Source: Halalkalicoccus subterraneus (GTDB lineage: Archaea; Halobacteriota; Halobacteria; Halobacteriales; Halalkalicoccaceae). Taken from it: DNA of 46,360 nucleotides. This document shows positions 25,949 through 34,887 of this stretch, one piece after another; positions within the stretch are counted from its first letter, which is position 1; each line of letters opens with the position of its first letter. Below the pieces are notes generated by a model. That model saw only the letters and a program-made list of their open reading frames with translations. It was not told the DNA's origin and did not search any database. Position numbers and translations under genes: made by a program. The stretch covers positions 1 through 46,360 of the forward strand of contig NZ_RDQG01000038.1 of NCBI RefSeq assembly GCF_003697815.1, read 5' to 3'.

Positions 25949-28086
25949 TCCGCCGCGACCTCCCGCTTCGACTCGACGGCCTCGATCAGCAGTTCGGCCA
26001 CGTCGACGACCTCGAGTTCCTCCTCGAACCCGCCGGTCTTCCGCCCGTCCTCGAACATCGTGGTGCACATCGGGCAGGCGACGACGAACTTCTCGACTGC
26101 TCCTCCGGCTTCGGTGTCCTCCAAGGCCTCCCGGAGGCGTTCCTCGCTGGGTTTGGGGTCCTCGTCGAACTCCATCCAGAGGCCGCCCCCGCCGCCGCCA
26201 CAACAGAACGAATCCGCCCGGTTGCGCGGCATCTCGTGGAGGTCACACCCAGTCGCCTGCACGAGTTCGCGTGGAGCCTCGTACTCGTCGTTATATCTCC
26301 CGAGGTGGCAGGGGTCGTGGTACGTGACCGTGTAGTTGAGTTCCGTCCCCGAGAGTCCGAGCCGTCCTTCGCGGACGAGGTCTTCCACCGCTTGGGTCCA
26401 GTGCAGCACCTCGATCTCCCCCTCGGCGTTCCACCGCTCCTCGTACTCGAAGGGCATCATCGGGTCGTCGGCGAATTCTTCGAAATCGATCTCGGGGTAC
26501 TCGTTCTTCATCGTGTTGTACGAGTGTGGATCCGTACAGACGATCTTCTCGAACGCACACTCTTCGAACGTCTCGACGTGGTGGCCGGCGAGTTCGAGAT
26601 AGAGGAACTCCTCGCCGACCCGGCGCACGTCGTTACCGTCATATTTCTCGTCGTCGAAGAGGATGCCAAAGGAGACGTCGGCCTGCTCGAACAGTTTTGC
26701 GAGCGAACGTGCGACCCGCTTGTTTCGGTCGTCGAAGCTCGGGTAGTCCCCGACGTACCAGAGGTATTCGACGTCCTCCTCGCGGGCGTCCGCGATGTCG
26801 AACTCCAACTCCTCGGTCCACTTTGCCCGTTTGCGCTGGGGTTCCCCGAACGTGTTGCCCTTCTGCATTACGTCCTGGAAGACGCTCTGTACGTTGGAAT
26901 CGACGTCGCCCTGGTCGGTGAGCTGGCGGTTCATTCTGGTGAACGAACTGAGGTGCTCGATCTCGACGGGACAGGCGTCCATGCAGGCCATGCAGGCCAT
27001 ACAGGACTCCATCGTCTCGGCGTCGATCACCGAGGCTCCGCCGTCCGCGATGATGGGTCTGTCCTCGCTTCCGGCGTCGAGACTCTCCCGATAGCCCTTG
27101 AGATCCAAAATCACGTCGCGCGGGTCGAGCGGCCGTCCGGATGCCTTCGCGGGACAGACCGACGAACAGCGCCCGCACTTGGTGCAGGCGTCCTGGTCGA
27201 GCAGTTCCTTCCAGGTAAAATCGTCGATGGATTCCGCGTTGGTGGCGTCGAGGTCCGCCGGAACGTTCGGCAGGACCCTCCCCGCCTTTTCGTCGCGGGC
27301 CACGACGTTCGCAAAGGACGAAAGCATGTGGAAGGGCTTGGCGTACGGAACCCACGCGACGAAGGCCAGCGCGAGGAGCGAGTGGTGCCACCAGACCCAC
27401 GGATAGACGGCGGCCGCGCCCGCGGGGGTGAGCCCGCCCGCTTCGAGCAAACCGGCAGTGAAGACGCCGACGAAGCTCACGGTCTCCTCGGCACGGATCT
27501 CCTGGCCGACCATCCCGATACCCTGAACGAGAAAGCCGCCGACGCCGAGGAGAAAGAGCGTCCAGACGAACGCGTCGTCCTCCAGACTGGTGTGTTTCCC
27601 CCACAGGCGCTCGTTGCGGACGACATATCGCCGGTACATCGCCATGCCGAGGCCGACGACGAACAGCAGCCCGAAGGCGTCGAGGACGAGCGCGTAGGCC
27701 AGATAGAACTCCCCGACCCAGAACGACTCGCCGGTGAGGGGTCGGTAGAAGTCCATGTCGATGAAGAGAATGGTCGTCCCGATCAGGAGAACGAGAAAGC
27801 CCCACATGACGAAGGTGTGCATCAGCCCGCCGTAGAGGTCGCGGTCGAACTGCTTCTCGTTCGAGCCGACGATCCGCGCGGCGGTCACGACCCGCGATCC
27901 GAGATTGTCGAGGCGGTCGCGGGGGTCGGCGTCGCCACCGGTGTAGCGGGCGAAGCGCGCGTAGACGCCGTAGCCGAAGACCAGAAGTGCCACCGCGGAG
28001 AGGAAGTAGAACATCCCCTTTCCGAGAGGGCCGATCTGCCAGAACGTCTCGCGGGTGATCTCCCCGCCGGTCTGGAGGACCTGCAT
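25945..28086 (-). CDS. FadF-like membrane Fe-S oxidoreductase (HdrD/GlpC type)
   Basis: A 713-residue fusion. Residues 1-270 hold about six membrane segments of the NarI/HdrE b-type cytochrome kind. Two 4Fe-4S motifs follow: CTKCGRCSSVCP near residue 308 and CMACMACMDACP near 365. Two CCG-type regions end the protein. The second is intact (CHLGRYNDEY, FCCGGGGG, CPMCTTMF), but the first lacks its cysteines (DDEKYDGNDVRRVG). Similar proteins (B. subtilis FadF-like) are thought to pass electrons from electron-transfer flavoprotein to menaquinone in fatty-acid oxidation. GGTTTATG 22-29 bases upstream supports a leaderless start. No etf genes are nearby. Confidence 0.9.
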   Translation of the reverse strand: MQVLQTGGEITRETFWQIGPLGKGMFYFLSAVALLVFGYGVYARFARYTGGDADPRDRLDNLGSRVVTAARIVGSNEKQFDRDLYGGLMHTFVMWGFLVLLIGTTILFIDMDFYRPLTGESFWVGEFYLAYALVLDAFGLLFVVGLGMAMYRRYVVRNERLWGKHTSLEDDAFVWTLFLLGVGGFLVQGIGMVGQEIRAEETVSFVGVFTAGLLEAGGLTPAGAAAVYPWVWWHHSLLALAFVAWVPYAKPFHMLSSFANVVARDEKAGRVLPNVPADLDATNAESIDDFTWKELLDQDACTKCGRCSSVCPAKASGRPLDPRDVILDLKGYRESLDAGSEDRPIIADGGASVIDAETMESCMACMACMDACPVEIEHLSSFTRMNRQLTDQGDVDSNVQSVFQDVMQKGNTFGEPQRKRAKWTEELEFDIADAREEDVEYLWYVGDYPSFDDRNKRVARSLAKLFEQADVSFGILFDDEKYDGNDVRRVGEEFLYLELAGHHVETFEECAFEKIVCTDPHSYNTMKNEYPEIDFEEFADDPMMPFEYEERWNAEGEIEVLHWTQAVEDLVREGRLGLSGTELNYTVTYHDPCHLGRYNDEYEAPRELVQATGCDLHEMPRNRADSFCCGGGGGGLWMEFDEDPKPSEERLREALEDTEAGGAVEKFVVACPMCTTMFEDGRKTGGFEEELEVVDVAELLIEAVESKREVAAD

Positions 28087-28249
28087 GATCGTTCACCGGC
28101 GTAGTGGGCGCATAAACCTTGCCACTGAACGGATGAGCCGCGACGGGCGTCGGCATCAGCAGCCGAGAGCCACCGTGTCGGTTTCCTTCTCCAGTGTGTG
28201 CTGGAGCGTCGCCCGAACGGCTATGGACCGCGCCGGCAAAGGCGGATCC

Positions 28250-28354
28250 ATGCATCGACTGGTTCGGCTCATCGGTCTCCTCGCCGCGCTTGCGCTGGCG
28301 CTCGTCGTCGCCGTCCGACCGGCCAACGAGCGCCGGCTCGAACCCCCGTTCTGA
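28250..28354 (+). CDS. Possible 34-residue membrane protein
   Basis: A short frame starting MHRLVRLIGLLAALALALVV, one hydrophobic segment between basic ends, ending RLEPPF. A CTATGG element lies 28 bases before the ATG, as in other leaderless genes here, and the next gene starts 59 bases later on the same strand. The hydrophobicity pattern supports a gene, but the length makes chance possible. Confidence 0.4.
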   Translation: MHRLVRLIGLLAALALALVVAVRPANERRLEPPF

Positions 28355-28412
28355 GCGCGGGGTTGCTCCTGCAGTCCATGCCCTTTTTCGTCTCTGTCAC
28401 GACTGCTACCGC

Positions 28413-29975
28413 ATGACGATGGAGAGGGGAACGAGTGACGAGACGAGGGTTGTCAGGGTTTGTAGCGCCGACGGTGCCCGCCACGCGGACGTCCTCGAAT
28501 CCGCGCGCGAGGTCGCATCGTCGGTTCCGGTCGTCGAGGTAGGGTCGCTCGGCCATACGGCGCTCGCGCCCGTGGTGCTTGCGACCGACGGGGGCCGAAC
28601 CGGCTTCTACGTCGATTGCTCGCCGACCGAGGTGCGCGGTTTGGTCGAACGCATGGAGGACGGCGAGTTCCCGACCGAGGACGCCCGCCACGTCGTCGAG
28701 CACGACCCCGACATCCGACGACTGCCGACCCCGGAGACGGGACCGCTCGCGGTCGGCCGGCGCGAGGCGCTCGGACCCTGTGGGTGGCTCGCCCCCGCGT
28801 TCCCCGAGGACTACGGCCGGCTGATCGCCGAGGACGCCCGCGAGGACCCCGACGGACTGTGTGAGGACGTCGCAGCGCTCGGCCTGCTCGGTCGTGGCCG
28901 GGGCGACGGATGCCACGACGAGCCGATCGCCCCCGCCTGGGACGCAGTCCGGGAGGCCGACGGCGAGCCGGTGGTCGTCGTCAACGGCAACGAGGCCGAT
29001 CCCGCCGCCGCCGACCGGCTCCTGCTCGAGGGCGCGTCGGTCGCCGTCCTCGACGGGGCGCTCGCGGTCGCGGCCGCGGTCGGCGCCGAGGACGTCGTCG
29101 TCTACGCCAACGAGGCCGACGACCTCGCGTTCGAACGCTGCGAGACGGCGGGCGACGCCCTCGCCGAGGGAACGGACGTCGAGATCCAGGTCGCCGCCGG
29201 CCCCGACGAGTACCGGGCCGGCGAGCGGACGATGGCGCTCGAATCGCTCGAAGGCGCCGACCGGATCGAGGCCCGCCGGACCCCGCCCGGCCCCGAGGAA
29301 CACGGGCTGTTCGGGCGCCCGACGGCGATCCACACCCCCCGGACGCTGGCTCAGCTCCGGACGGCGTTGCTCGAACCCGACGACTTCGAACCCGACGACG
29401 CCGACCCCGGCACCCGGATCGTGACCGTCGCGGGCGAGGAGCGCGCGACCGTCGAGCTGTCGACCGGGAGTTCGCTGGAGACGGCGCTCGGAGCCGTCCC
29501 CAGGGAGGGGTTCAAGATCGCCTGCGTCGGCGGGCGCTTCGGCGGGTTCACCCGCTCGCTCGAGACCCCGATGAGCGCGCCGGCGCTTCGCTCGTCGAAC
29601 CTCGGGACCAACGGCGTTATCGAGCTGTTCGACGGGTCGCACTGTACCGTCGCACTCGCGGGCAAGCGCGCGAGCTTCGCCCGTGAGGCGAACTGCGGGC
29701 GCTGTGTCCCCTGTCGCGAGGGCTCGAAACAGCTCGTCGAACTGCTCCGGGCGATCTACGACGGCGAGTACGACACCGGTTCGATTCGCGAGCTCTCACG
29801 GGTGATGCGCCGGACGAGCACCTGCTACTTCGGCCGGGCCGCCTCCCGGCCCGTAACGACCGCGATGGACGCCTTCGAGACGGAGTTCGCCGCCCACGCT
29901 CGTGGGCAGTGTCTCGCCGGCGAGTGTACGGACGACCAGCCAGCTAGCCGCCCCGGATCCACAGTCGAATCATGA
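28413..29975 (+). CDS. NuoF-like (51 kDa) subunit of formate-dehydrogenase-like complex
   Basis: A 520-residue protein whose C-terminus is clearly NuoF/FdsB-like: NCGRCVPCREGSKQL near residue 428 and a later TSTCYFG supply the four 4Fe-4S cysteines. The central part keeps the outline of the FMN/NADH domain (NEADPAAADRLLLEG for NADEGDPGAFKDR; AGERTMALESLEG for CGEETALMNSLEG; FGRPTAIHTPRTLAQL). The FMN glycine loop GRGGAGFPTG has become GRGRGDGCHDE. The N-terminal 130 residues may be a relic of the 24-kDa (NuoE) thioredoxin fold. Its stop overlaps the next gene's start (ATGA). CTTTTTC about 27 bases upstream supports the leaderless start. Electron acceptor unknown. Confidence 0.85.
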   Translation: MTMERGTSDETRVVRVCSADGARHADVLESAREVASSVPVVEVGSLGHTALAPVVLATDGGRTGFYVDCSPTEVRGLVERMEDGEFPTEDARHVVEHDPDIRRLPTPETGPLAVGRREALGPCGWLAPAFPEDYGRLIAEDAREDPDGLCEDVAALGLLGRGRGDGCHDEPIAPAWDAVREADGEPVVVVNGNEADPAAADRLLLEGASVAVLDGALAVAAAVGAEDVVVYANEADDLAFERCETAGDALAEGTDVEIQVAAGPDEYRAGERTMALESLEGADRIEARRTPPGPEEHGLFGRPTAIHTPRTLAQLRTALLEPDDFEPDDADPGTRIVTVAGEERATVELSTGSSLETALGAVPREGFKIACVGGRFGGFTRSLETPMSAPALRSSNLGTNGVIELFDGSHCTVALAGKRASFAREANCGRCVPCREGSKQLVELLRAIYDGEYDTGSIRELSRVMRRTSTCYFGRAASRPVTTAMDAFETEFAAHARGQCLAGECTDDQPASRPGSTVES

Positions 29976-32900
29976 GTACTAACCCCACGCCACGCGTTCC
30001 CGAGATCGAGGACCCGCAACCGAACACGCCGCTGACCGAGGACTTCCGGACCGGGACGGCGAACGACCCGACCATCGACTACGAGGAGGGGATGGCTCAC
30101 CTCACGGTCGACGGCCAGTCCGTCGCCGTTCAGAAGGGTGCAACGCTGCTCGACGCCCTCGAAGCGGTCGAGACGGACGGCACCGTCCCCGCGGTCTGTT
30201 ACTACGACCGGGGCGACGAGGGCGACGCGGGCGATCACGGGCGCTTCGAGGTCGGCCCGCGAAGCGAGTGTCGCACCTGCGTGGTCGAAACGGAACAGGA
30301 GGGGCTCGTCCCCGCCTGTAGCCACCCCGTCGAGGACGGGATGACTGTCAGAACGGACACCGGCGACGCGAGTGAGGCCCGTGACGTGAACCTCGATCTG
30401 CTGCTCTCGAACCACAACCTCCGGTGTACGACCTGCTCGCAGAACGGCCGGTGTGAACTGCAGGACGCCTCGATCGAGAACGACGTCGAGCACCCTCGGT
30501 ATGGCGTTTTCGACGAGCGCGACGCCTACGAGCCGATCGACGACACCTCCTCGTTCATCCAGATCGACCGCAACAAGTGTATCCTCTGTAACCGCTGTGT
30601 CGAGGCCTGCAACGACGTGCAGGTCGAGGGCGTCCTGCGGATCGAGGGGACGGGCCCCGACACCCGGATCGGCTTCCAGAGCGAGGCCGAGACGATGGAC
30701 GACTCGACCTGTGTCTCGTGTGGCCACTGCGCGACGGTCTGTCCGACCGGATCGCTCACCGAGAAGGGGTTGGTCGATCAAACGACGCTGCCGCTGCCGG
30801 GGTTCACCCAGAAGAACTCCATCGGGACGGTCATCGAGCGCGAGCCCGCAGAGACCATCGAGACCGCCGAGGCGCCCAACCGCGAGCTCCGGGGCCGCCG
30901 GCCCGACGACGAACTCGAAGGGAAGTCCGGCGTCGCGACGATGATGGCCCGCGCGAAGCGCGAGGCCGCCGACGCCCGCGAGTCCGCCGGCAAGCGCGCC
31001 CACGACGTCGTCGACGGGGCGATGGCGGACGTCGAGCACGCCGCGGAGTTCACCGCGGCCAACTCGATGCCCGAGGGCGCGCTGTTCGACATCGGGAAGT
31101 CGGTCGGCAAGGCCCGCCTCTCGCGGATGGACAAGGCGGAAACCACCTGTGGGTACTGCGCGGTGGGCTGTCGGTTCGAGCTCTACGGGAAGGACGACGA
31201 GGTGCTCGCCGCCCGGCCCGCCGAACCGGAGGCGACGCCCGCGAACGACTTCTCGACGTGCGTGAAGGGGAAGTTCGGCTACGACTACGTCAACAGCGAC
31301 GAGCGCCTGGATCAGCCCCTCGTCAAGGAGGACGGCGAGTTCCGCGAGGCCAGTTGGGGCGAGGCGCTCGACCGGGTCGCCGAGGGTCTTTCGGACGTCC
31401 AGGACGAACACGGCCCCGATACCGTCTCGGTGCTTTCGTCCTCGAAGACGACCAACGAGGAGAACTTCGCGATCCAGAAGTTCGCCCGGCAGGTCCTGGG
31501 CACCAAGAACGTCGACAACTGCACGCGGCTGTGTCACTCCTCGACGGTCGCGGCGCTGAAACAGACCGTCGGCTACGGCGCGATGACCAACCGGATCGAG
31601 GACATCGGCAACACCGACTGCTACCTGATCACGGGCGCCAACACCACCGAGAGCCACCCCGTGCTCGCGACCCGGATCAAACAGAACGCCCGCGACGGTG
31701 CGGACATGTTCGTCTTCGACCCCCGGAAGATCGAGCTCGCGGAGCACGCAGACCAGTACACCCGCACCGAGGGCGGCCACGACATCGCGTGGATCAACGG
31801 GATGCTACGGTATATCATCGAGAACGACCTTCAGGACGACGAGTTCATCGCAGAGCGCACCCGGAACTTCGAGGCCGTCGAGGAGAAAGTCGAGGAGTTC
31901 ACCCCCGAGAAGGTCGAGGAGCTGACGAACGTCTCGCCGGAGGAGTTGAAGAACGCCGCCGAGACGATCGCCGAGGCCGACACCTGCGTGTTCGGTTGGG
32001 CGATGGGCATCTCCCAGCATACGTACGGAACGCAGACGGTGCTGGCGCTCGCCGATCTGGCGCTCGCGACGGGGCATCTGGGCAAGGAAAACGCCGGCCT
32101 CTCGCCGTTCCGCGGCCAGAACAACGTCCAGGGCGGGGGCGGGGACATGGGTCCGATCCCGGACAACCTGCCGGGCTACCAGGAGCTTTCGGATGACGAC
32201 GTCCTCGCGAAGTTCGAGGACGAATGGGGCGTCCGACCGCCCGACGAGCCCGGCCTGCGCGTGACCGAGATGTTCGACGAGGTCGACGCTGGCAACCTCC
32301 GGGGGATGTACGTCGTCGGGGAGAACCCCGCGATCTCCGAGCCCGACCTCACGAACGCCCGCGAGAGCTTGGAGGAGCTCGACTTCCTCGCGGTTCAGGA
32401 CCTCTTCATGACCGAGACCGCCCAGTACGCCGACGTGGTGTTGCCGGCGGCGGCGATCACCGAGAAATACGGGACGGTCACCAACACCGAGCGCCGGGTC
32501 CAGATGGTTCGACCGGTCGCCGACCCGCCGGGGAAGGCCCACGCCGACTGGGAGATCGTCCAGAAGCTCGCCGAACGGCTGGGCTTCGACTGGGGCTACG
32601 AGAACCCCACGCAGATCATGGACGAGATCAACGAGCTGGTGCCGATCTACGGCGGGATCACACACGAACGCCTCGAAGAGCGCGGGGAGGGCCTGCAGTG
32701 GCCCTGTCCCGACGAGGACCACCCCGGGACGGCGAACCTCTACACCGAGGAGTTCAACTTCGAGGACGGCAAGGCCCGCTTCGTCCCTGCCGATCTGGGC
32801 GATCCCACGGAGCTCCCCAACGAGGAGTTCCCGATCGCGCTGACCTCCGGGCGGGTGCTGTATCACTGGCATACCGGCCAGCTCACCCGGCGCGACGAGG

Positions 32901-33238
32901 GCCTGATGGGCCACGTCGGCGAGAGCTTCGCCGAGATCCACCCCCAGACCGCCGGCACGGTCGGCGTCGCCGACGGGGAGTACGTCGAGGTCGAGTCGAA
33001 CCGGGGATCGATCGTCGTCAAGGCCAAAGTCACCGAACGCACCGCCCCGGGCAAGGTGTTCATCCCGATGCACTTCGCAACGGGGGCGGTCAACGAGCTG
33101 ACCCAGGAGGAGCTCGACCCCATCAGCCGGATCCCGGACTACAAGATGGCGAGCGTCAAAGTCACCTCGATGGGGGCCGACCCCGAGCGCGAGCCGCTCG
33201 GCACGCCCGGCGCGGCGGGCGAACCTGCCGACGACTGA
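29972..33238 (+). CDS. Formate-dehydrogenase-like Mo/W-bisPGD oxidoreductase, NuoG-type N-terminus
   Basis: A 1088-residue enzyme. Residues about 45-170 form a 2Fe-2S and His-Cys3 ferredoxin region (SECRTC, LRCTTCSQNGRCELQ). About 190-275 has two 4Fe-4S motifs (CILCNRCVEAC, CVSCGHCATVCP). A roughly 100-residue helical linker is followed by the pterin domain at 388-1088, opening CGYCAVGCRFELYG. The metal ligand is the cysteine in CTRLCHSST (about residue 521), replacing selenocysteine. The formate-site arginine is in PFRGQNNVQG, and a molybdopterin dinucleotide domain follows GRVLYHWHTGQLTRR. Cytoplasmic: no Tat signal is present. Formate is the likely substrate, tungsten or molybdenum the likely metal. 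Confidence 0.92.
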   Translation: MSTNPTPRVPEIEDPQPNTPLTEDFRTGTANDPTIDYEEGMAHLTVDGQSVAVQKGATLLDALEAVETDGTVPAVCYYDRGDEGDAGDHGRFEVGPRSECRTCVVETEQEGLVPACSHPVEDGMTVRTDTGDASEARDVNLDLLLSNHNLRCTTCSQNGRCELQDASIENDVEHPRYGVFDERDAYEPIDDTSSFIQIDRNKCILCNRCVEACNDVQVEGVLRIEGTGPDTRIGFQSEAETMDDSTCVSCGHCATVCPTGSLTEKGLVDQTTLPLPGFTQKNSIGTVIEREPAETIETAEAPNRELRGRRPDDELEGKSGVATMMARAKREAADARESAGKRAHDVVDGAMADVEHAAEFTAANSMPEGALFDIGKSVGKARLSRMDKAETTCGYCAVGCRFELYGKDDEVLAARPAEPEATPANDFSTCVKGKFGYDYVNSDERLDQPLVKEDGEFREASWGEALDRVAEGLSDVQDEHGPDTVSVLSSSKTTNEENFAIQKFARQVLGTKNVDNCTRLCHSSTVAALKQTVGYGAMTNRIEDIGNTDCYLITGANTTESHPVLATRIKQNARDGADMFVFDPRKIELAEHADQYTRTEGGHDIAWINGMLRYIIENDLQDDEFIAERTRNFEAVEEKVEEFTPEKVEELTNVSPEELKNAAETIAEADTCVFGWAMGISQHTYGTQTVLALADLALATGHLGKENAGLSPFRGQNNVQGGGGDMGPIPDNLPGYQELSDDDVLAKFEDEWGVRPPDEPGLRVTEMFDEVDAGNLRGMYVVGENPAISEPDLTNARESLEELDFLAVQDLFMTETAQYADVVLPAAAITEKYGTVTNTERRVQMVRPVADPPGKAHADWEIVQKLAERLGFDWGYENPTQIMDEINELVPIYGGITHERLEERGEGLQWPCPDEDHPGTANLYTEEFNFEDGKARFVPADLGDPTELPNEEFPIALTSGRVLYHWHTGQLTRRDEGLMGHVGESFAEIHPQTAGTVGVADGEYVEVESNRGSIVVKAKVTERTAPGKVFIPMHFATGAVNELTQEELDPISRIPDYKMASVKVTSMGADPEREPLGTPGAAGEPADD

Positions 33239-33293
33239 GCCGACCGGCCATCGCACGCACCAGAACTATCCTTTTCGTCGTCGGACCTCGACC

Positions 33294-33503
33294 ATGGTAA
33301 ACGAACTCACTGACGACCTGATCGGGAAGGACGTCGAGACCCACGACGGTCAGCAGGTCGGTACCGTCTCCGACGTCGAGGGCGAGCAGTTCTACGTGAA
33401 CTTCACCGGGACGGAGATGGAAAAGGAGCGCCAACAGGAGGTCCACGCCGGCGACATCGACGAGGTGGCCGGCGAGACGATCGTCCTCGTCGAAAGCACC
33501 TAG
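33294..33503 (+). CDS. Small PRC-barrel-like protein
   Basis: A 69-residue, all-beta acidic protein. The pattern LIGKDVETHDGQQVGTVSDV followed by FYVNF is the PRC-barrel fold found in ribosome-maturation RimM and many small haloarchaeal proteins. A CTATCC box at 33266-33271 is correctly spaced. It follows the formate-dehydrogenase-like gene by 55 bases, and its stop overlaps the stop of the convergent bioN by four bases. Binding partner unknown. Confidence 0.8.
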   Translation: MVNELTDDLIGKDVETHDGQQVGTVSDVEGEQFYVNFTGTEMEKERQQEVHAGDIDEVAGETIVLVEST

Positions 33504-34198
33504 TAGAGCGCCGCGAGCCCGAGCCCGGCCGCGAGCGCCAGTGCGGGCAGATCCGCACGCGAGAACGCGAGCCGCGGGAGGGTGGGGTTCCACGCGAAAC
33601 ACCGCGCACGAAGCGCCAGCGAGACACTCTCGGCTCGCGACAGCGCCCGGTTTACACCTGTGACCGCCAGCAGCGCCATCCGCTCGTGGACGGGCCGCTC
33701 GCCCGCCAGCCGGACGGCCATCGCCTCGCGGACGCGCTTCAGATCCGCGATCAGTAGCGGCAGCAGCCGGAAGACGACGGCCGTACCCATCCCGAGGAAG
33801 GCTCCCGGCTTCCCAGGCACTGCCCACTGGATCGCCGCGCGCGATTCCCTGACGGGCGTCGAGCGGACGTAGGCCGCCGAAACCAGCAGGATCAGCAGTA
33901 CGCGATAGCTCGCGAGTCCCGTCCCGAACGCTCTATCGAAAGCGAACCCCGAGAGCGTCACGCCCTCGATTAGCGGGCCGACCAGCAGGACGGGCAGGGC
34001 GAAGCGGTAGGCGTAGAGCGCCCGAAGCGCCGAGAGGCGCGCGATCGCGAGCACACAGAGTGCGAGGACGGTCAGGACGGCGAGTCCCGCCGGTGTGGTG
34101 TGAGCGAAGGCAGCGGCGACGAACCCGATCTGGACGGCGAGCTTCGTCCGAGGATCGAGCCGGTGAGCCAGCGAGTCCTCGGGGACGTAGCTCAACAC
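33500..34198 (-). CDS. bioN: ECF transporter transmembrane subunit EcfT (BioN)
   Basis: A 232-residue CbiQ/EcfT family protein with about five membrane segments. It opens SLAHRLDPRTKLAVQIGFV, and the cytoplasmic coupling helices carry the ARG-like motifs AMAVRLAG and LALRARCF (normally ending A-R-G). It joins the BioY substrate subunit to the ATPase to import biotin. Its start overlaps the bioM stop by seven bases. The substrate is inferred from bioY. Confidence 0.92.
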   Translation of the reverse strand: MLSYVPEDSLAHRLDPRTKLAVQIGFVAAAFAHTTPAGLAVLTVLALCVLAIARLSALRALYAYRFALPVLLVGPLIEGVTLSGFAFDRAFGTGLASYRVLLILLVSAAYVRSTPVRESRAAIQWAVPGKPGAFLGMGTAVVFRLLPLLIADLKRVREAMAVRLAGERPVHERMALLAVTGVNRALSRAESVSLALRARCFAWNPTLPRLAFSRADLPALALAAGLGLAALY

Positions 34199-34887
34199 GG
34201 TGGGCGCACGCCGAGTCCCGAGAGTGCAACCGATTCGGGCTCCCCGTCGCGGACGACCTGTCCGTCGGCGAGGACGACCAACCGGTCGGCGAGGTCGAGG
34301 ACGTCACGCAGGTCGTGGGTGACGACGACCACGCCCGTGCCCGCCCGCCGGAGGGCGTCGAGGTGATCGAGAACCGCCACCCTCGCGGGTTCGTCGAGGC
34401 CGGTAAACGGTTCGTCGAGCACGAGATGGGCGGGCTCCATCGCCAGCGCGCCCGCGATCGCCAGCCGTTCCTGCTCGCCCCCCGAGAGCGCCTCGATCCG
34501 CTCGTCGCCCCGCCCGCCGAGGTTCACCGCCGCCAGTGCCTCCTCGACCCGGCGGTCGATTTCGCTTCGAGCCAATCCGAGGTTCTCGGGGCCGAACGCG
34601 ACGTCCGCACCGACGGTCGCGGCGACGAAGCCGTCCCGCGGGTTCTGGAAGACCATTCCTACCCTGGTACGCGCGGCCACGAGGTCCTCCTGTACCTCCG
34701 TCCCGTCGACCAGTACCGCCCCGGAACCGGGTTCCAACAGTCCGTTCCAGTGGCGGATCAGCGTGCTCTTACCCGAGCCGTTGGATCCCGCGAGTACCAG
34801 AAACTCGCCGTCCGCGACGGTCAACGAGACCCCGTCGAGTGCCCGCACCCCGTCGTACTCGTGGACCAGTTCGCGCGTCTCGATCAT
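34192..34887 (-). CDS. bioM: ECF transporter ATPase (BioM)
   Basis: A 231-residue ABC ATPase of the ECF class. Walker A is GSNGSGKST, the Q-loop is GMVFQNPRDGF, the signature is LSGGEQERLAIAGAL, Walker B is LVLDEPFTGLD, and the switch histidine is in VVVTHDL. One ATPase gene is present, so it should form a homodimer, as in BioMNY systems. It overlaps bioY by four bases and bioN by seven. Confidence 0.93.
   Translation of the reverse strand: MIETRELVHEYDGVRALDGVSLTVADGEFLVLAGSNGSGKSTLIRHWNGLLEPGSGAVLVDGTEVQEDLVAARTRVGMVFQNPRDGFVAATVGADVAFGPENLGLARSEIDRRVEEALAAVNLGGRGDERIEALSGGEQERLAIAGALAMEPAHLVLDEPFTGLDEPARVAVLDHLDALRRAGTGVVVVTHDLRDVLDLADRLVVLADGQVVRDGEPESVALSGLGVRPPC

Noticed and set aside
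28189-28206. CTCCAG-N6-CTGGAG hairpin as terminator or operator
   Set aside because: Short arms, no T-tract, and no gene ends just before it on the plus strand.
31515-31545. Selenocysteine at the FDH active site
   Set aside because: The codon is TGT (cysteine); no in-frame TGA is found.
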